Both the position numbers and the translations under genes were made by a program. Of a stretch of 12,651 nt of DNA, positions 1 through 7,084 are shown one piece after another. Origin of the DNA: an uncultured Campylobacter sp. (GTDB lineage: Bacteria > Campylobacterota > Campylobacteria > Campylobacterales > Campylobacteraceae). The notes under the pieces are model-generated. The model searched no databases. It was not told the origin of the DNA and saw nothing but the letters and a program-made list of their open reading frames with translations. The stretch lies in contig NZ_CALIMW010000231.1 in assembly GCF_938045405.1 (NCBI RefSeq), forward strand, positions 1-12,651. The letters run 5' to 3'. The number at the start of each line of letters is the position of its first letter. Positions within the stretch are counted from its first letter, which is position 1.

Positions 1-1
1 C

Positions 2-160
2 GACGAGTTCTTCGTAGATGTGAAACAAAGTATAACAAAGCTAGCGAATACGATACGCATAGTGCGTGATAGTTCGCAAGAAACAAGCATGGCGGTATCG
101 AATTTTATCGATAAGATGCAGAATTTAAGAATTAAACTAAATAAAACAATCGAGAAGTAA
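2..160 (+). CDS. 3' end of an unidentified gene
   Basis: An open frame runs from the window edge to a TAA at 158-160, giving the last 52 residues of a protein whose start lies outside the window. The visible part is hydrophilic and mostly helix-forming, rich in Lys, Ser, Asn and Ile, with no membrane segment and no motif I recognise. It stops 2 bases before the next ATG (163) on the same strand, so the two genes are almost certainly co-transcribed and probably translationally coupled. The downstream partner is a coiled-coil membrane-anchored protein, so the pair may act together, but the function cannot be read from this fragment. Confidence 0.6.
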   Translation, partial: DEFFVDVKQSITKLANTIRIVRDSSQETSMAVSNFIDKMQNLRIKLNKTIEK

Positions 161-162
161 AA

Positions 163-999
163 ATGGAAAATTTAGTAAGGGACGAGACTATATCGGTCGA
201 AGTTCTAGAAAAAATGTCGCAAGACGAGCTAGATGAATTAGCAAGAAAAAAAGCTCAAGAGATATTTTTAAATATCCAAGGAGCTAAAGAAAAAATAGAA
301 AAGGCAAAACGTCTGTCATCGGATGCCGAGGGCTTGGACATAGGTGGATCTGATATAAAAAATTTAATAACGCTCGGTATTTGCGGCAAGAGTAGAGAAG
401 ATAAACTAGCCGATGCACTAAGGCTTACAAACAAAGCTCAAATTAGCCAGAATGATGCGATTGACGAGCTTTCTGAAATTATACGAGAATCTATAAAATT
501 TACGCAAATGACAAGCAAATTCTCGTTATCGCTACACCGTGCTATGGCATTTCTATTTGAAAACGGGATAAAAGATGCAAATGGAAATATTATCAAATTA
601 AGTGATGAGAGTGCAAAAGCGTTTCGTAGTCTTGTAGACGCTGCAGAAAAATTTGCAGTAGACCAGGCAAGGCTTGACGATAAACATGAGCAAATGTCTC
701 AACAAATTAATCAAATTTACACTACGCTAAATAGTAAAGCTCAAATCGATGACGCTCAAGAAGCAGCAATTACTAGTAATGCAAAAAATATTGAGAAGAT
801 TATTTTAAATCTAGATGATAAAAATAATCTAGACACCAAGCAAGACGAGCTTATAGCAAAGAATGCAGCTTTGATAGCACAAAATTCTGAAATCTTGCGC
901 AAACTTCAAACTAAAAGTAGCATTAAAATTTATATGATTTGCACTCTATCTTTGGTAATTTCGCTAATTAGTCTAGCATTGCACTTTATAAAAATTTAG
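163..999 (+). CDS. Coiled-coil protein with C-terminal membrane anchor, unknown function
   Basis: This 278-residue protein is not recognised as a member of a named family. Residues 1-250 are charged and strongly helical. The stretch from about 160 to 250 is rich in Gln, Asn, Lys and Glu and looks like a coiled coil. A single hydrophobic segment at about 256-275 near the C-terminus, followed by a short Lys tail, suggests a tail-anchored inner-membrane protein with its bulk in the cytoplasm. The ATG lies 2 bases after the stop of the preceding gene, with a purine-rich GAGAAG just upstream. Its codons are clearly more AT-rich than those of the converging gene on the other strand, which fits accessory or recently acquired DNA. 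A structural role in a two-gene membrane system is possible, but this is inference. Confidence 0.75.
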   Translation: MENLVRDETISVEVLEKMSQDELDELARKKAQEIFLNIQGAKEKIEKAKRLSSDAEGLDIGGSDIKNLITLGICGKSREDKLADALRLTNKAQISQNDAIDELSEIIRESIKFTQMTSKFSLSLHRAMAFLFENGIKDANGNIIKLSDESAKAFRSLVDAAEKFAVDQARLDDKHEQMSQQINQIYTTLNSKAQIDDAQEAAITSNAKNIEKIILNLDDKNNLDTKQDELIAKNAALIAQNSEILRKLQTKSSIKIYMICTLSLVISLISLALHFIKI

Positions 1000-1009
1000 T
1001 CTTTTTGCC

Positions 1010-4000
1010 CTAAAGCCCCAGCTCTATCGCCAGATCCTTTACCGCTTTGAGATTTACCTTGCCGCTGCCGAGCACCGGGATTTGCTCGACCTTTTTCACG
1101 ACGCTTGGCTGCATTATCGGCGCCAGCGCGGAGTCCTTCAGGCGGCGCGAAATTTCATCCTCGCTCGCCTCGCCCACGTAAAGCAGAGCGATCTTCTCGC
1201 CCTTTTTCTCGTCTTTTAGGTTTACGCACGAATAGATCGCGCTTTCGCCTAAAATTTCGCCCACGGCGCTCTCTACCGCGCCCAGGCTGATCATCTCGCC
1301 GCCGATTTTGGCAAAGCGCGAAAGGCGGTCGGTGATAAATAAAAACCCGTCGTCGTCGATATAGCCGATGTCGCCGCTCTTGTAGTAGCGCACGCCGTTT
1401 ATTTGCGCGATCGCTTCGGCGGTTTTTACCGGCTCATCGTAGTACTCCTTCATAACCTGATGTCCGCCGATTAAGATAAGCCCCTCCTGCCCGTTTGATA
1501 GCGGCTGAAGCGAGGCGGGATCGGTGATCTTTATGACCGTGCCCGCAAGCGGCAAGCCGACGCTCTTTTCGCGGTTGAAGTGAAGCTCTTTGAAAAAATC
1601 GGGCTCGAGGACGTTCGGCGTATTTACGCTCACCACCGGCGCAGTCTCGGTCGTGCCGTAGCCCTCGTAAATTTCGATGCCGAATTTTATCTTAAATTCC
1701 TTTCGGACGTTTTCGTTTAGCTTCTCCGCGCCCGCAATCGCCAGACGGATACTTCCCAGCATAAGCGGATTGAGCCTTTTGTTTTTGGTGTAAAGCCTAA
1801 AAAACGTCGAAGTGCCGAACATTATCGTAGCGCCGTATTTTGCGCTCATCTTGCCGACGCTAAAGGCGTCCGTAGGATCGGGCACGTGGATGCTTAAAAT
1901 TCCGTCGTTTAGCGGAAAGAGCGTCGTTACGGTAAGTCCGAAGCAGTGAAAGATAGGCAGCGACGCTAAAATCGCGTCGTGCTCGGTAGCGTTTATGAGC
2001 TCTGAAATTTGACGGACGTTCGCCATTATATTTTTATGCGTCAGAACCACACCTTTGGGCTTTCCTTCGCTGCCGCTGCTAAATAAAATGGTCGCTACGT
2101 CATCTATCGCGTGCGGCTTAAAATACAGCGCGCGAAATAAAATTTTAGGCATCAGCAGCGATTTTAGCGCGCAGGCTATGCGCTCGTTTTTAGAGGTGCC
2201 CTCACTTAGATCTTCAAGATACACGAGCCGATCGCCGATCGAACTTTCCAGCTCAAAGCCCTTTGATTTGAGCTTTTCTACGAATTTGCGCGAGCTGATG
2301 ATCGTGAGGATATTTGCTTTATCCGCGCAGTAGATTAAGTTCTCTTCGCTTAGCGTGTAGTTTAAATTTACGCTCGTTTTGCCCATCGCAAAAAGCGTTA
2401 AATTTACGGCGCTTGCGATGACCGAGCTAGGCAAAACGATACCTACGTTTTCCTCGCTGCCTATGCGGCTCTTTAGTCTTTTACGAAGTATCAAAACGGC
2501 GCTCATCATCGCTAAATTTGTGAAGCTCACTCCAGTGCTATCGACCGCCACGCGCTTAAAAGGCGATCTTTTGGCTTGATTTAGCCAGTTGTAGGCAAGC
2601 GGCTTTAAGCTTGCGAGGTATTTGCCCCAGCTGAAAAACGACAGCTCCGTTACCGCGCGCTTTACTTCGTGCGCCTTGGAATTTGCCTCGATCGGCGCGC
2701 CGAAGCTTACGCGAAGCGCGTTTTTGCCGCTTTGCGAGATCGTTCTTTTATAATGCTCGCTGGCGCGCGAAAATGTCGATCCCCAAAGCCCTCTGATATA
2801 AAAAGGCACGATTGCGGAGTTCGTATCGTGCGCGGCTAGCTCAAATCCGCCCTGAAACTCGTCTATGCGGCCGTTGTAGCTGATGTGGCCCTCGGGGAAG
2901 AGCCCCACTACTTCACCAGCATTTAGCGCCTCGCGGATGCTTTCGATCGCGCTTTTGCTCACGCCCGCTCCGATCGGAATGACGCGGAAAATTTTAAAAA
3001 ACCACTTCAAATACCACAGATCGTAGTAGCTGCGATGCATCACGAAGCGCACCCCGCGCGGGCAGGCAAGCTGTACCACCGCCCAATCGATCCAGCTGAT
3101 ATGGTTGCCCAAAAGCAGTACGCCGCCTTTTTGCGGGATGTTTTCGATGCCGTCTACGTGGACTTGGTAGCCAAATTTCATAAACGGAATGAGTAAAATT
3201 CTAACGAAAAGCTGCGGCAGATATTTCGCGCCGAAGATCCCGCAGATAAGTACGCAAAGAGCAGCCATAACGAAAATTTCGCCGCTGGCGACCGCAAAAT
3301 GCACCAAGATGATGGCGATGAGCAAAAACAGCACCATAAAGATATTTTGGATGAAATTTGAGCCCGCAAGCACCCGCCCCATGCGCTCATCGGCGGTGAA
3401 AAACTGAATGACGGCGTTGAGCGGCACGATGAAAATTCCGCCGCTAAATCCGAAGAAAAACGATGCCGTACCGAGCCAAAATACCGAGTGCGCGTTGGCT
3501 AGCACCATTAGCGCGAGCGCCAGACCGAATGCGCCGAACGGCACGATACCGAGCTCAATATGTTTTTTGCAGTAGCTGCCCGCAAAGATCGAGCCTAACG
3601 CGATTCCGATCGCGCTAAGAGCTAAGATTACCTGGATCACCATTACGTTGTCGCTGCCGCTAAGGCTCTTGTAGTGAGCCGGGAAGGTCGCGATCACGAG
3701 CTGTGAGACTGCCCAAAACATCGAAAGTCCCAGCGTGCAGAGCAGGACGTTTTTATCTTTGATTACAAATTTTAAATTTTGCTTCAAGTAGCGCAGGCGG
3801 AGATATTCTTTCGTATTAAATTCCGCCTGCGGCTGCGCGGCGTCGAAGAATGGAATTTTATACGAGTAGTATGTTTCAAGCACGGAGCCCGCGACCAAAA
3901 GCACGCCGATGAACCAAACCGAGCTCATCAGCTCGCCCGCGTCGCTGCTGCGAGCTGCAAACAGCTCGAAAATCACCGAAAAAACAAGCGATGAAAGCAG

Positions 4001-4453
4001 AATCGCGATGATGGTAAGAGCCTGCACGAGGCCGTTTGCCGCGCCTAAATTTTTCGCGCCGACGATCTTTTTAATCAGGCCGTATTTGGCGGGTGAGTAG
4101 ATCGCGCTTTGCGCCGCAAGCAGGATCGTCATAAAAAATGCGAAATAAAACCACCCGCACGCATAACCGAGCGTAATGAGCGCGGTAAGCGCGACGCCGA
4201 GTTTCGCGCAGATCCGCGTAATGCGGGTGCGCGAGAATTTGTCGTTGAGATAGCCGCTGGCGCTAAAAAGAAATACGTAAGGCAGCAAAATCAGCAAATT
4301 TACAAGCGAGGTAAGGGCGATGAGAGCGCCGGAATCGGCGCTTTTTACAAGGACGTTTTGAATCGTGATCTTATGGCCCAGATCGACGCTTGCGTTGATA
4401 AACATAATCGCCAAAAACGGCAAAAATCCGTTGATTTTTAATAAAGATTTCAA
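1010..4453 (-). CDS. aas: Fused LplT-like transporter / PlsC-like acyltransferase / acyl-ACP synthetase (Aas type)
   Basis: This 1147-residue three-domain protein should import lysophospholipids across the inner membrane and re-acylate them. Residues 1-415 form a major-facilitator (LplT-like) transporter with about 12 hydrophobic segments. Residues 425-610 are a PlsC-type acyltransferase with the HX4D motif at H451-D456 and FPEG at 519-522. Residues 635-1147 are an AMP-forming acyl ligase with the Ser/Gly/Lys-rich P-loop at 790-802, GYGTTET at 931-937, the GD-containing motif at 1027-1030 and a likely catalytic lysine K1132 in GSGKVN. In E. coli the same activities are split between lplT and aas, whose combined length is close to this. 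The start is TTG, at 4451-4453; an AAGGAG lies 5 bases upstream of it and no better ATG is near. All key motifs look intact. It converges with the coiled-coil gene and diverges from the YcxB-like gene. Confidence 0.93.
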   Translation of the reverse strand: MKSLLKINGFLPFLAIMFINASVDLGHKITIQNVLVKSADSGALIALTSLVNLLILLPYVFLFSASGYLNDKFSRTRITRICAKLGVALTALITLGYACGWFYFAFFMTILLAAQSAIYSPAKYGLIKKIVGAKNLGAANGLVQALTIIAILLSSLVFSVIFELFAARSSDAGELMSSVWFIGVLLVAGSVLETYYSYKIPFFDAAQPQAEFNTKEYLRLRYLKQNLKFVIKDKNVLLCTLGLSMFWAVSQLVIATFPAHYKSLSGSDNVMVIQVILALSAIGIALGSIFAGSYCKKHIELGIVPFGAFGLALALMVLANAHSVFWLGTASFFFGFSGGIFIVPLNAVIQFFTADERMGRVLAGSNFIQNIFMVLFLLIAIILVHFAVASGEIFVMAALCVLICGIFGAKYLPQLFVRILLIPFMKFGYQVHVDGIENIPQKGGVLLLGNHISWIDWAVVQLACPRGVRFVMHRSYYDLWYLKWFFKIFRVIPIGAGVSKSAIESIREALNAGEVVGLFPEGHISYNGRIDEFQGGFELAAHDTNSAIVPFYIRGLWGSTFSRASEHYKRTISQSGKNALRVSFGAPIEANSKAHEVKRAVTELSFFSWGKYLASLKPLAYNWLNQAKRSPFKRVAVDSTGVSFTNLAMMSAVLILRKRLKSRIGSEENVGIVLPSSVIASAVNLTLFAMGKTSVNLNYTLSEENLIYCADKANILTIISSRKFVEKLKSKGFELESSIGDRLVYLEDLSEGTSKNERIACALKSLLMPKILFRALYFKPHAIDDVATILFSSGSEGKPKGVVLTHKNIMANVRQISELINATEHDAILASLPIFHCFGLTVTTLFPLNDGILSIHVPDPTDAFSVGKMSAKYGATIMFGTSTFFRLYTKNKRLNPLMLGSIRLAIAGAEKLNENVRKEFKIKFGIEIYEGYGTTETAPVVSVNTPNVLEPDFFKELHFNREKSVGLPLAGTVIKITDPASLQPLSNGQEGLILIGGHQVMKEYYDEPVKTAEAIAQINGVRYYKSGDIGYIDDDGFLFITDRLSRFAKIGGEMISLGAVESAVGEILGESAIYSCVNLKDEKKGEKIALLYVGEASEDEISRRLKDSALAPIMQPSVVKKVEQIPVLGSGKVNLKAVKDLAIELGL

Positions 4454-4550
4454 GCTATCTCCTTTAAAAACGGGATTTTATCTCACGGAAGTTAACGGAC
4501 GCAAATTTAAGGCGGCTTCGCTACAATTACGCAAAAATTAAAGGAAAAAT
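4454..4550. promoter_or_regulatory. Divergent promoter region
   Basis: This 97-bp gap separates the divergent acyltransferase fusion gene and the YcxB-like gene, so it must carry both promoters. A TACAAT at 4522-4527 on the plus strand is a reasonable -10 box for the right-hand gene, followed by an AAAGGA ribosome site just before the ATG at 4551. On the minus strand an A/T-rich GATAAAAT around 4474-4482 could serve the left-hand gene. Campylobacter sigma-70 promoters lack a strong -35, so neither call is certain. Confidence 0.4.
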
Positions 4551-5078
4551 ATGAAAGTACGTATCACCAATCGCGACGTCGATAACCTCAATAAATTTAT
4601 GCTGCTTTACAGCAAAAAGGCGCGCAAACAGCGCCTAGTCAGCACCTACGCCATACCGTTTGAGTTTTTGCTCATGGGCATCATCATCGACGGGCTTTTA
4701 AAAACGGCGCCGATTGCGAGCGTGGCGTCGGTTATTTTGGGTGCGGCGTGGCTTATTTTTTATCCGAAATTTTACCGCCGCATGCTAAGAAAACATCTCT
4801 CTGCCGCTAAGCTCGCGCAAGACTCGAGCACGGAGATGAGCTTCGTCGCGAACGACGAGACGATCTCGTTTTCAAAAGGCGAGCCGCGCGCAAGCGAGCA
4901 ATTTGCCGCGCGTTCGCTAAATCGAATCGCTGCGGGTGGGGAGAATTTTTTCTTGGCGTTTGATCGCGGTTTTCATATCGTCCTTCCCAAAAATGCCGAG
5001 ACGGACGCTGCGGTGCAGCAGCTCGCGGGTCTGCGCGGGCTGCAGATCGAACCCGTGGATATGGACGTTGAAATTTAG
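4551..5078 (+). CDS. YcxB-like small membrane protein
   Basis: This 175-residue protein has two adjacent hydrophobic segments at about 29-50 and 56-76, then a soluble C-terminal domain. The tail has the pattern seen in YcxB-like proteins: a short strand-rich region with a serine/phenylalanine-rich turn, a hydrophobic stretch reading NFFLAFDRGFHIVLPK at about 132-147, and a small helix that ends the domain. The function of this family is not known, and it is common in bacterial inner membranes. An AAAGGA ribosome site precedes the ATG. The gene diverges from the acyltransferase fusion and is followed by a long gene-free repeat region. Base use matches the left-hand host gene, so I regard it as chromosomal. 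The family call rests on pattern recall only. Confidence 0.6.
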   Translation: MKVRITNRDVDNLNKFMLLYSKKARKQRLVSTYAIPFEFLLMGIIIDGLLKTAPIASVASVILGAAWLIFYPKFYRRMLRKHLSAAKLAQDSSTEMSFVANDETISFSKGEPRASEQFAARSLNRIAAGGENFFLAFDRGFHIVLPKNAETDAAVQQLAGLRGLQIEPVDMDVEI

Positions 5079-5115
5079 AGCTTTGCTTTTAAATTTACGG
5101 CTCGCAAAATTCGCG

Positions 5116-5345
5116 GTACAAATTTAAAATTCTAGAATTTCGCTATGTAGAATTCTACATCTGGAATTTAGTCGCGGCAGCGTTTTCTCTTAGGGGGCTA
5201 CTTGATCTGCTTCGCTGCGCTCGCAAGAAACGTCGCCGGGCTCACCTTGCGTCGCTACGCTCGTTTTGCGAGAGCGCTCTCCTTCCCCCTTAAAATCCCC
5301 TAACCCCTGGCACGCTCAAGGGGCGAGCCTTGCAGTCCGCGTTAA
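5116..5345 (+). repeat. Hairpin-forming intergenic repeat, copy 1
   Basis: The unit starts with an A/T-rich block containing CTATGTAGAATT, passes through GCGTTTTCTCTTA and a G-run, and ends in a C-run and GTTAA. Positions 5274-5329 match 5679-5734 of copy 2 over 56 bases with one mismatch. The G-run near 5192 and the C-run near 5285-5289 are complementary, and an inner CTCGCAA...TTGCGAG pair (around 5219 and 5266) lies between them, so a folded cruciform or RNA hairpin is likely. Copy 1 is longer than copy 2 because of extra sequence in the loop. Confidence 0.75.
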
Positions 5346-5390
5346 ATTTTTATATCGCAAGAATCACAGTTTTGTATTCATCTACTTGGT

Positions 5391-5550
5391 AAAATTTAAC
5401 TCAGGCGTAGCCTGCACCACTTAAAGCGTCGTAGGGGGATGGGTGGGGCTTGTGGGCGAGCAGAGCAATGCGGTGCTGCGGGGCAGCGCCACCCTCTGCG
5501 AGAGGTGTGACCTCGCAATGGGGGCCCCTTCCCGCCCCAAGAGAAACATA
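5391..5550 (-). repeat. Hairpin-forming intergenic repeat, divergent inverted copy 3
   Basis: Read on the minus strand, this stretch shares the order of blocks seen in the two direct copies: TTTCTCTT, a G-rich run ending GGGAAGGGGC, TTGCGAGG, then C-rich sequence, GACGCT, AGGCTACGCC and GTTAAAT. Identity is patchy with insertions, but the colinear order of five blocks makes common origin likely. It lies between the two direct copies in opposite orientation. Small ORFs inside it have no ribosome site and are not credible genes. Confidence 0.55.
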
Positions 5551-5585
5551 TCGCGGGCTAAAATTTAAACGGAATTTCATTTTGT

Positions 5586-5750
5586 AATAAATTTAAAATT
5601 TCTCTATGTAGAATTTGCCTCTAGAATTTAGGTAGTGACGGCGTTTTCTCTTAAGGGGGAAGGGGCGCTACTTGCGAGGCGCTCCCCTTCCCCCTTAAAA
5701 TCCCCTAACCCCTGGCACGCTCAAGGGGCGAGCCGTAGGCTCGCGTTAAT
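5586..5750 (+). repeat. Hairpin-forming intergenic repeat, copy 2
   Basis: The most compact copy. A perfect 15-bp inverted repeat joins 5651-5665 (TTAAGGGGGAAGGGG) to 5684-5698, with an 18-base loop. Flanking blocks match copy 1: CTATGTAGAATT near 5603, GCGTTTTCTCTTA at 5641-5653 and the 56-base match at 5679-5734. The unit ends in GCGTTAA, as copy 1 does. No coding capacity is visible. Confidence 0.75.
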
Positions 5751-5780
5751 GCGCTGCGCGCGGAGTTAGGCGGTAATTTA

Positions 5781-5817
5781 ACTTTATAAAGCGCCCCGTG
5801 CGAGCGTCTTATAAAGT
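5781..5817. promoter_or_regulatory. Inverted repeat upstream of phage operon; possible operator or leader hairpin
   Basis: ACTTTATAA at 5781-5789 is repeated in inverted form as TTATAAAGT at 5809-5817. Four further near-complementary bases on the inner side (GCGC at 5791-5794 and GCGT at 5804-5807, one G-T pair) lengthen the stem. The left arm contains TATAAA, a plausible -10 box, about 50 bases before the first gene of the prophage operon. The site could be a repressor operator over the promoter or a structured leader. There is no trailing T-run on the plus strand, so it is not a classic terminator. Confidence 0.4.
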
Positions 5818-5836
5818 CAAAATTTAAGGAGCGGAT

Positions 5837-6001
5837 ATGAAATTTCCAAAAGAGCTACAAGCCAAACGCACCAAGTGCATAGTATACACCCGCGTGATGG
5901 GCTACTTGCGCCCGGTAGAGAGCTTCAATATTGGTAAAGTGGGCGAGCATAAGCAGCGCGTACTCTTTGAAGAGAAGAAAGATGTCGCTAGCACTAAGTA
6001 A
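5837..6001 (+). CDS. Stand-alone NrdD-type glycyl radical domain protein
   Basis: This 54-residue protein matches only the C-terminal tail of class III anaerobic ribonucleoside-triphosphate reductase (NrdD). The stretch TRVMGYLRPVESFNIGKVGE at residues 18-37 follows the conserved R-V-x-G-Y-L then F-N-x-G-K-x-x-E pattern, which makes Gly22 the predicted radical-bearing residue. A full NrdD has more than 500 residues with an active-site barrel, and none of that is here. A single Cys14 is present rather than the zinc-binding cysteine pairs that precede the glycyl loop in full-length enzymes. AAGGAG lies about 8 bases before the ATG. Its last 20 bases overlap the next gene. It may replace a damaged NrdD tail, as GrcA (YfiD) does for pyruvate formate-lyase, but that role is inference. 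Confidence 0.75.
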   Translation: MKFPKELQAKRTKCIVYTRVMGYLRPVESFNIGKVGEHKQRVLFEEKKDVASTK

Positions 6002-6239
6002 GCGCGAAAGCGCAAGTGCCCTAAAAGATGATGCCGACGCCAGCTATAAAGAGCTTGCGGCGATATTCGGCATCAGCGTCCAACGGGTAGCGATGATCGA
6101 GCGAGCCGCCCTTGCAAAGCTGCGCCATCCCAAAAATCGCAAGGCGTGGATAGCGATATTTGAAACCCTCGCCGAGATCGAAAAATGCAGAGCTCAAAGG
6201 CTCGGCAGCGGTTGGACGTTAAAGGGGACAAAAAGTTGA
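5982..6239 (+). CDS. Sigma-70 region-4-like helix-turn-helix protein
   Basis: This 85-residue protein looks like an isolated sigma-70 region 4. The segment SYKELAAIFGISVQRVAMIE at residues 21-40, followed by RAALAKLRHP, fits the usual helix-turn-helix pattern (E-I-A-x-x-x-G-V-S-x-x-R-V-x-x-I-E, then A-L-x-K-L-R). Region 2, needed for -10 recognition and core binding, is absent. The frame stays open upstream to an ATG at 5931, but the ATG at 5982 is preferred because GAAGAGAAG lies just before it and it gives only a 20-base overlap with the preceding gene. In a phage early operon it probably regulates transcription, perhaps standing in for the Mu activators Mor or C. That role is inference. 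Confidence 0.7.
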   Translation: MSLALSKRESASALKDDADASYKELAAIFGISVQRVAMIERAALAKLRHPKNRKAWIAIFETLAEIEKCRAQRLGSGWTLKGTKS

Positions 6240-6544
6240 AGCTAAAGGATCTAATCAATTTAAGCGCGCAGGATTACAGCGCCGCAGCTCTTCGAGAGCT
6301 GCACACAAAGATGAGCGCCGCAGTACCCTCCGCAGTAAGCGTAGGTTTGCGCTCGGTGCGTCGCGACGAGGTAAAGGGCGAGCAGCTCGTAAAGGGCTGG
6401 GCATTTTACGTGAGCTTTTTCTATGGCTCCAAAAAACCTTGCGCGGAAATCGCCTGTTTCGGCAGGCTTCATATCTGTGCCGATGAGACGATGGCAGAAA
6501 GCCCGTATATCGGGAAAATTTTAAAGTATTTACAAGGAGCGTAA
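6236..6544 (+). CDS. Unknown small phage protein
   Basis: This 102-residue protein belongs to no family I recognise. It is soluble, with a helical N-terminal third (about 1-30), a strand-rich middle (WAFYVSFFYG at 55-64) and three cysteines at 69, 74 and 81. I chose a TTG start at 6236-6238 because it overlaps the upstream stop as TTGA and has AAAGGGG about 8 bases before it. An upstream in-frame ATG at 6185 would overlap the sigma-like gene by 55 bases and lacks a good ribosome site. It is the third gene of a closely packed early operon, which suggests a DNA- or host-interaction role, but nothing in the sequence shows which. Confidence 0.6.
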   Translation: MKLKDLINLSAQDYSAAALRELHTKMSAAVPSAVSVGLRSVRRDEVKGEQLVKGWAFYVSFFYGSKKPCAEIACFGRLHICADETMAESPYIGKILKYLQGA

Positions 6545-6553
6545 CGTTTATCG

Positions 6554-6700
6554 GGCTCTTTTTACAAGAGCCTATATAAGCGCTAAAGCTGAACCGCTGA
6601 AAAATCTAAAATTTTGCGAAGCAAAATTTCTGAAACTTTAGGTGGGTGCAGGGAGCGTAGCTCCCGCTCGCAAAGAGGGGCTTTGCTCCTCTGCGAAATC
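6554..6700. other. Hairpin-rich intergenic spacer
   Basis: The gap between the unknown 102-residue gene and the DUF4406 gene holds four short stem-loops in a row. They are GGCTCTT/AAGAGCC (6554-6572), AAATTTTGC/GCAAAATTT (6609-6629, perfect 9-bp stem), GGGAGC/GCTCCC (6651-6665) and AGAGGGG/GCTCCTCT (6674-6692, with one wobble). The first could slow or end transcription, although the T-run lies in its loop rather than after it. No ORF with a ribosome site is present until 6724. Confidence 0.45.
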
Positions 6701-6723
6701 AAATTTAAAAGAAAGGAGAAAAT

Positions 6724-7077
6724 ATGGACAAACGAACGGCAAGGCTGGTATTTGTAAGCTCGCCGTATGCAAGTATCAAATGCAAGCATGATCGAGATCG
6801 CGACTACTACGCCCGCAAGCTTGCCGAGCAAGCCTGCGCCATCGTGCGCGCCAACGGCTACGAGCCTATATCGCCCGTGCTTGCATGGATGGGGGTGTAT
6901 AGCGAGCTGGAGCGAGATCGTATAATGAAAAACTGCGAGGAGCTCCTCTCGGTATGCAGCTACTACTACTTTTTTGCCTGCGAAGGCAGCGAAAATAGCA
7001 AGGGCATGGCATACGAGCGAGAGCTTGCAAGGCAGCTCGGCGTAAATGAGTTGAAATTTAGTCTTTTCGATGAGTGA
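6724..7077 (+). CDS. DUF4406 / nucleoside 2-deoxyribosyltransferase-like protein
   Basis: This 117-residue protein matches the DUF4406 branch of the nucleoside deoxyribosyltransferase fold. It has an N-terminal strand ending in VSSPYAS (11-17), a helix with paired Arg/Asp residues, GYEPISPVLAW (45-55), and a C-terminal SKGMAYERELA (92-102) in which Glu98 lies where the family keeps its catalytic glutamate. The length is typical. Related proteins act on nucleotide N-glycosidic bonds or bind nucleotides, but the true substrate of DUF4406 members is not established. Many are found in phages. A strong GAAAGGAG precedes the ATG. The neighbours include an NrdD-tail protein and an NrdR-like ribbon, which hints at a nucleotide theme. 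Confidence 0.75.
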   Translation: MDKRTARLVFVSSPYASIKCKHDRDRDYYARKLAEQACAIVRANGYEPISPVLAWMGVYSELERDRIMKNCEELLSVCSYYYFFACEGSENSKGMAYERELARQLGVNELKFSLFDE

Positions 7078-7084
7078 GGAGAGC

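Noticed and set aside
4109..4441. 110-residue plus-strand open frame inside the acyltransferase fusion gene
   Set aside because: It is antisense to the transporter domain, is Arg/Lys/Glu-rich as expected from mirrored codons, and lacks a ribosome site.
5440..5511. Short ORF inside the repeat region
   Set aside because: Under 25 codons, no ribosome site, and it lies in the inverted repeat copy.
5116..5750. CRISPR array
   Set aside because: Repeats are long, few, differently spaced and partly inverted; no short repeat/spacer pattern and no cas genes.
5079..5836. tRNA or attachment site at the prophage edge
   Set aside because: No tRNA-like cloverleaf or TTCGA arm could be traced; Mu-like elements do not need a tRNA target.
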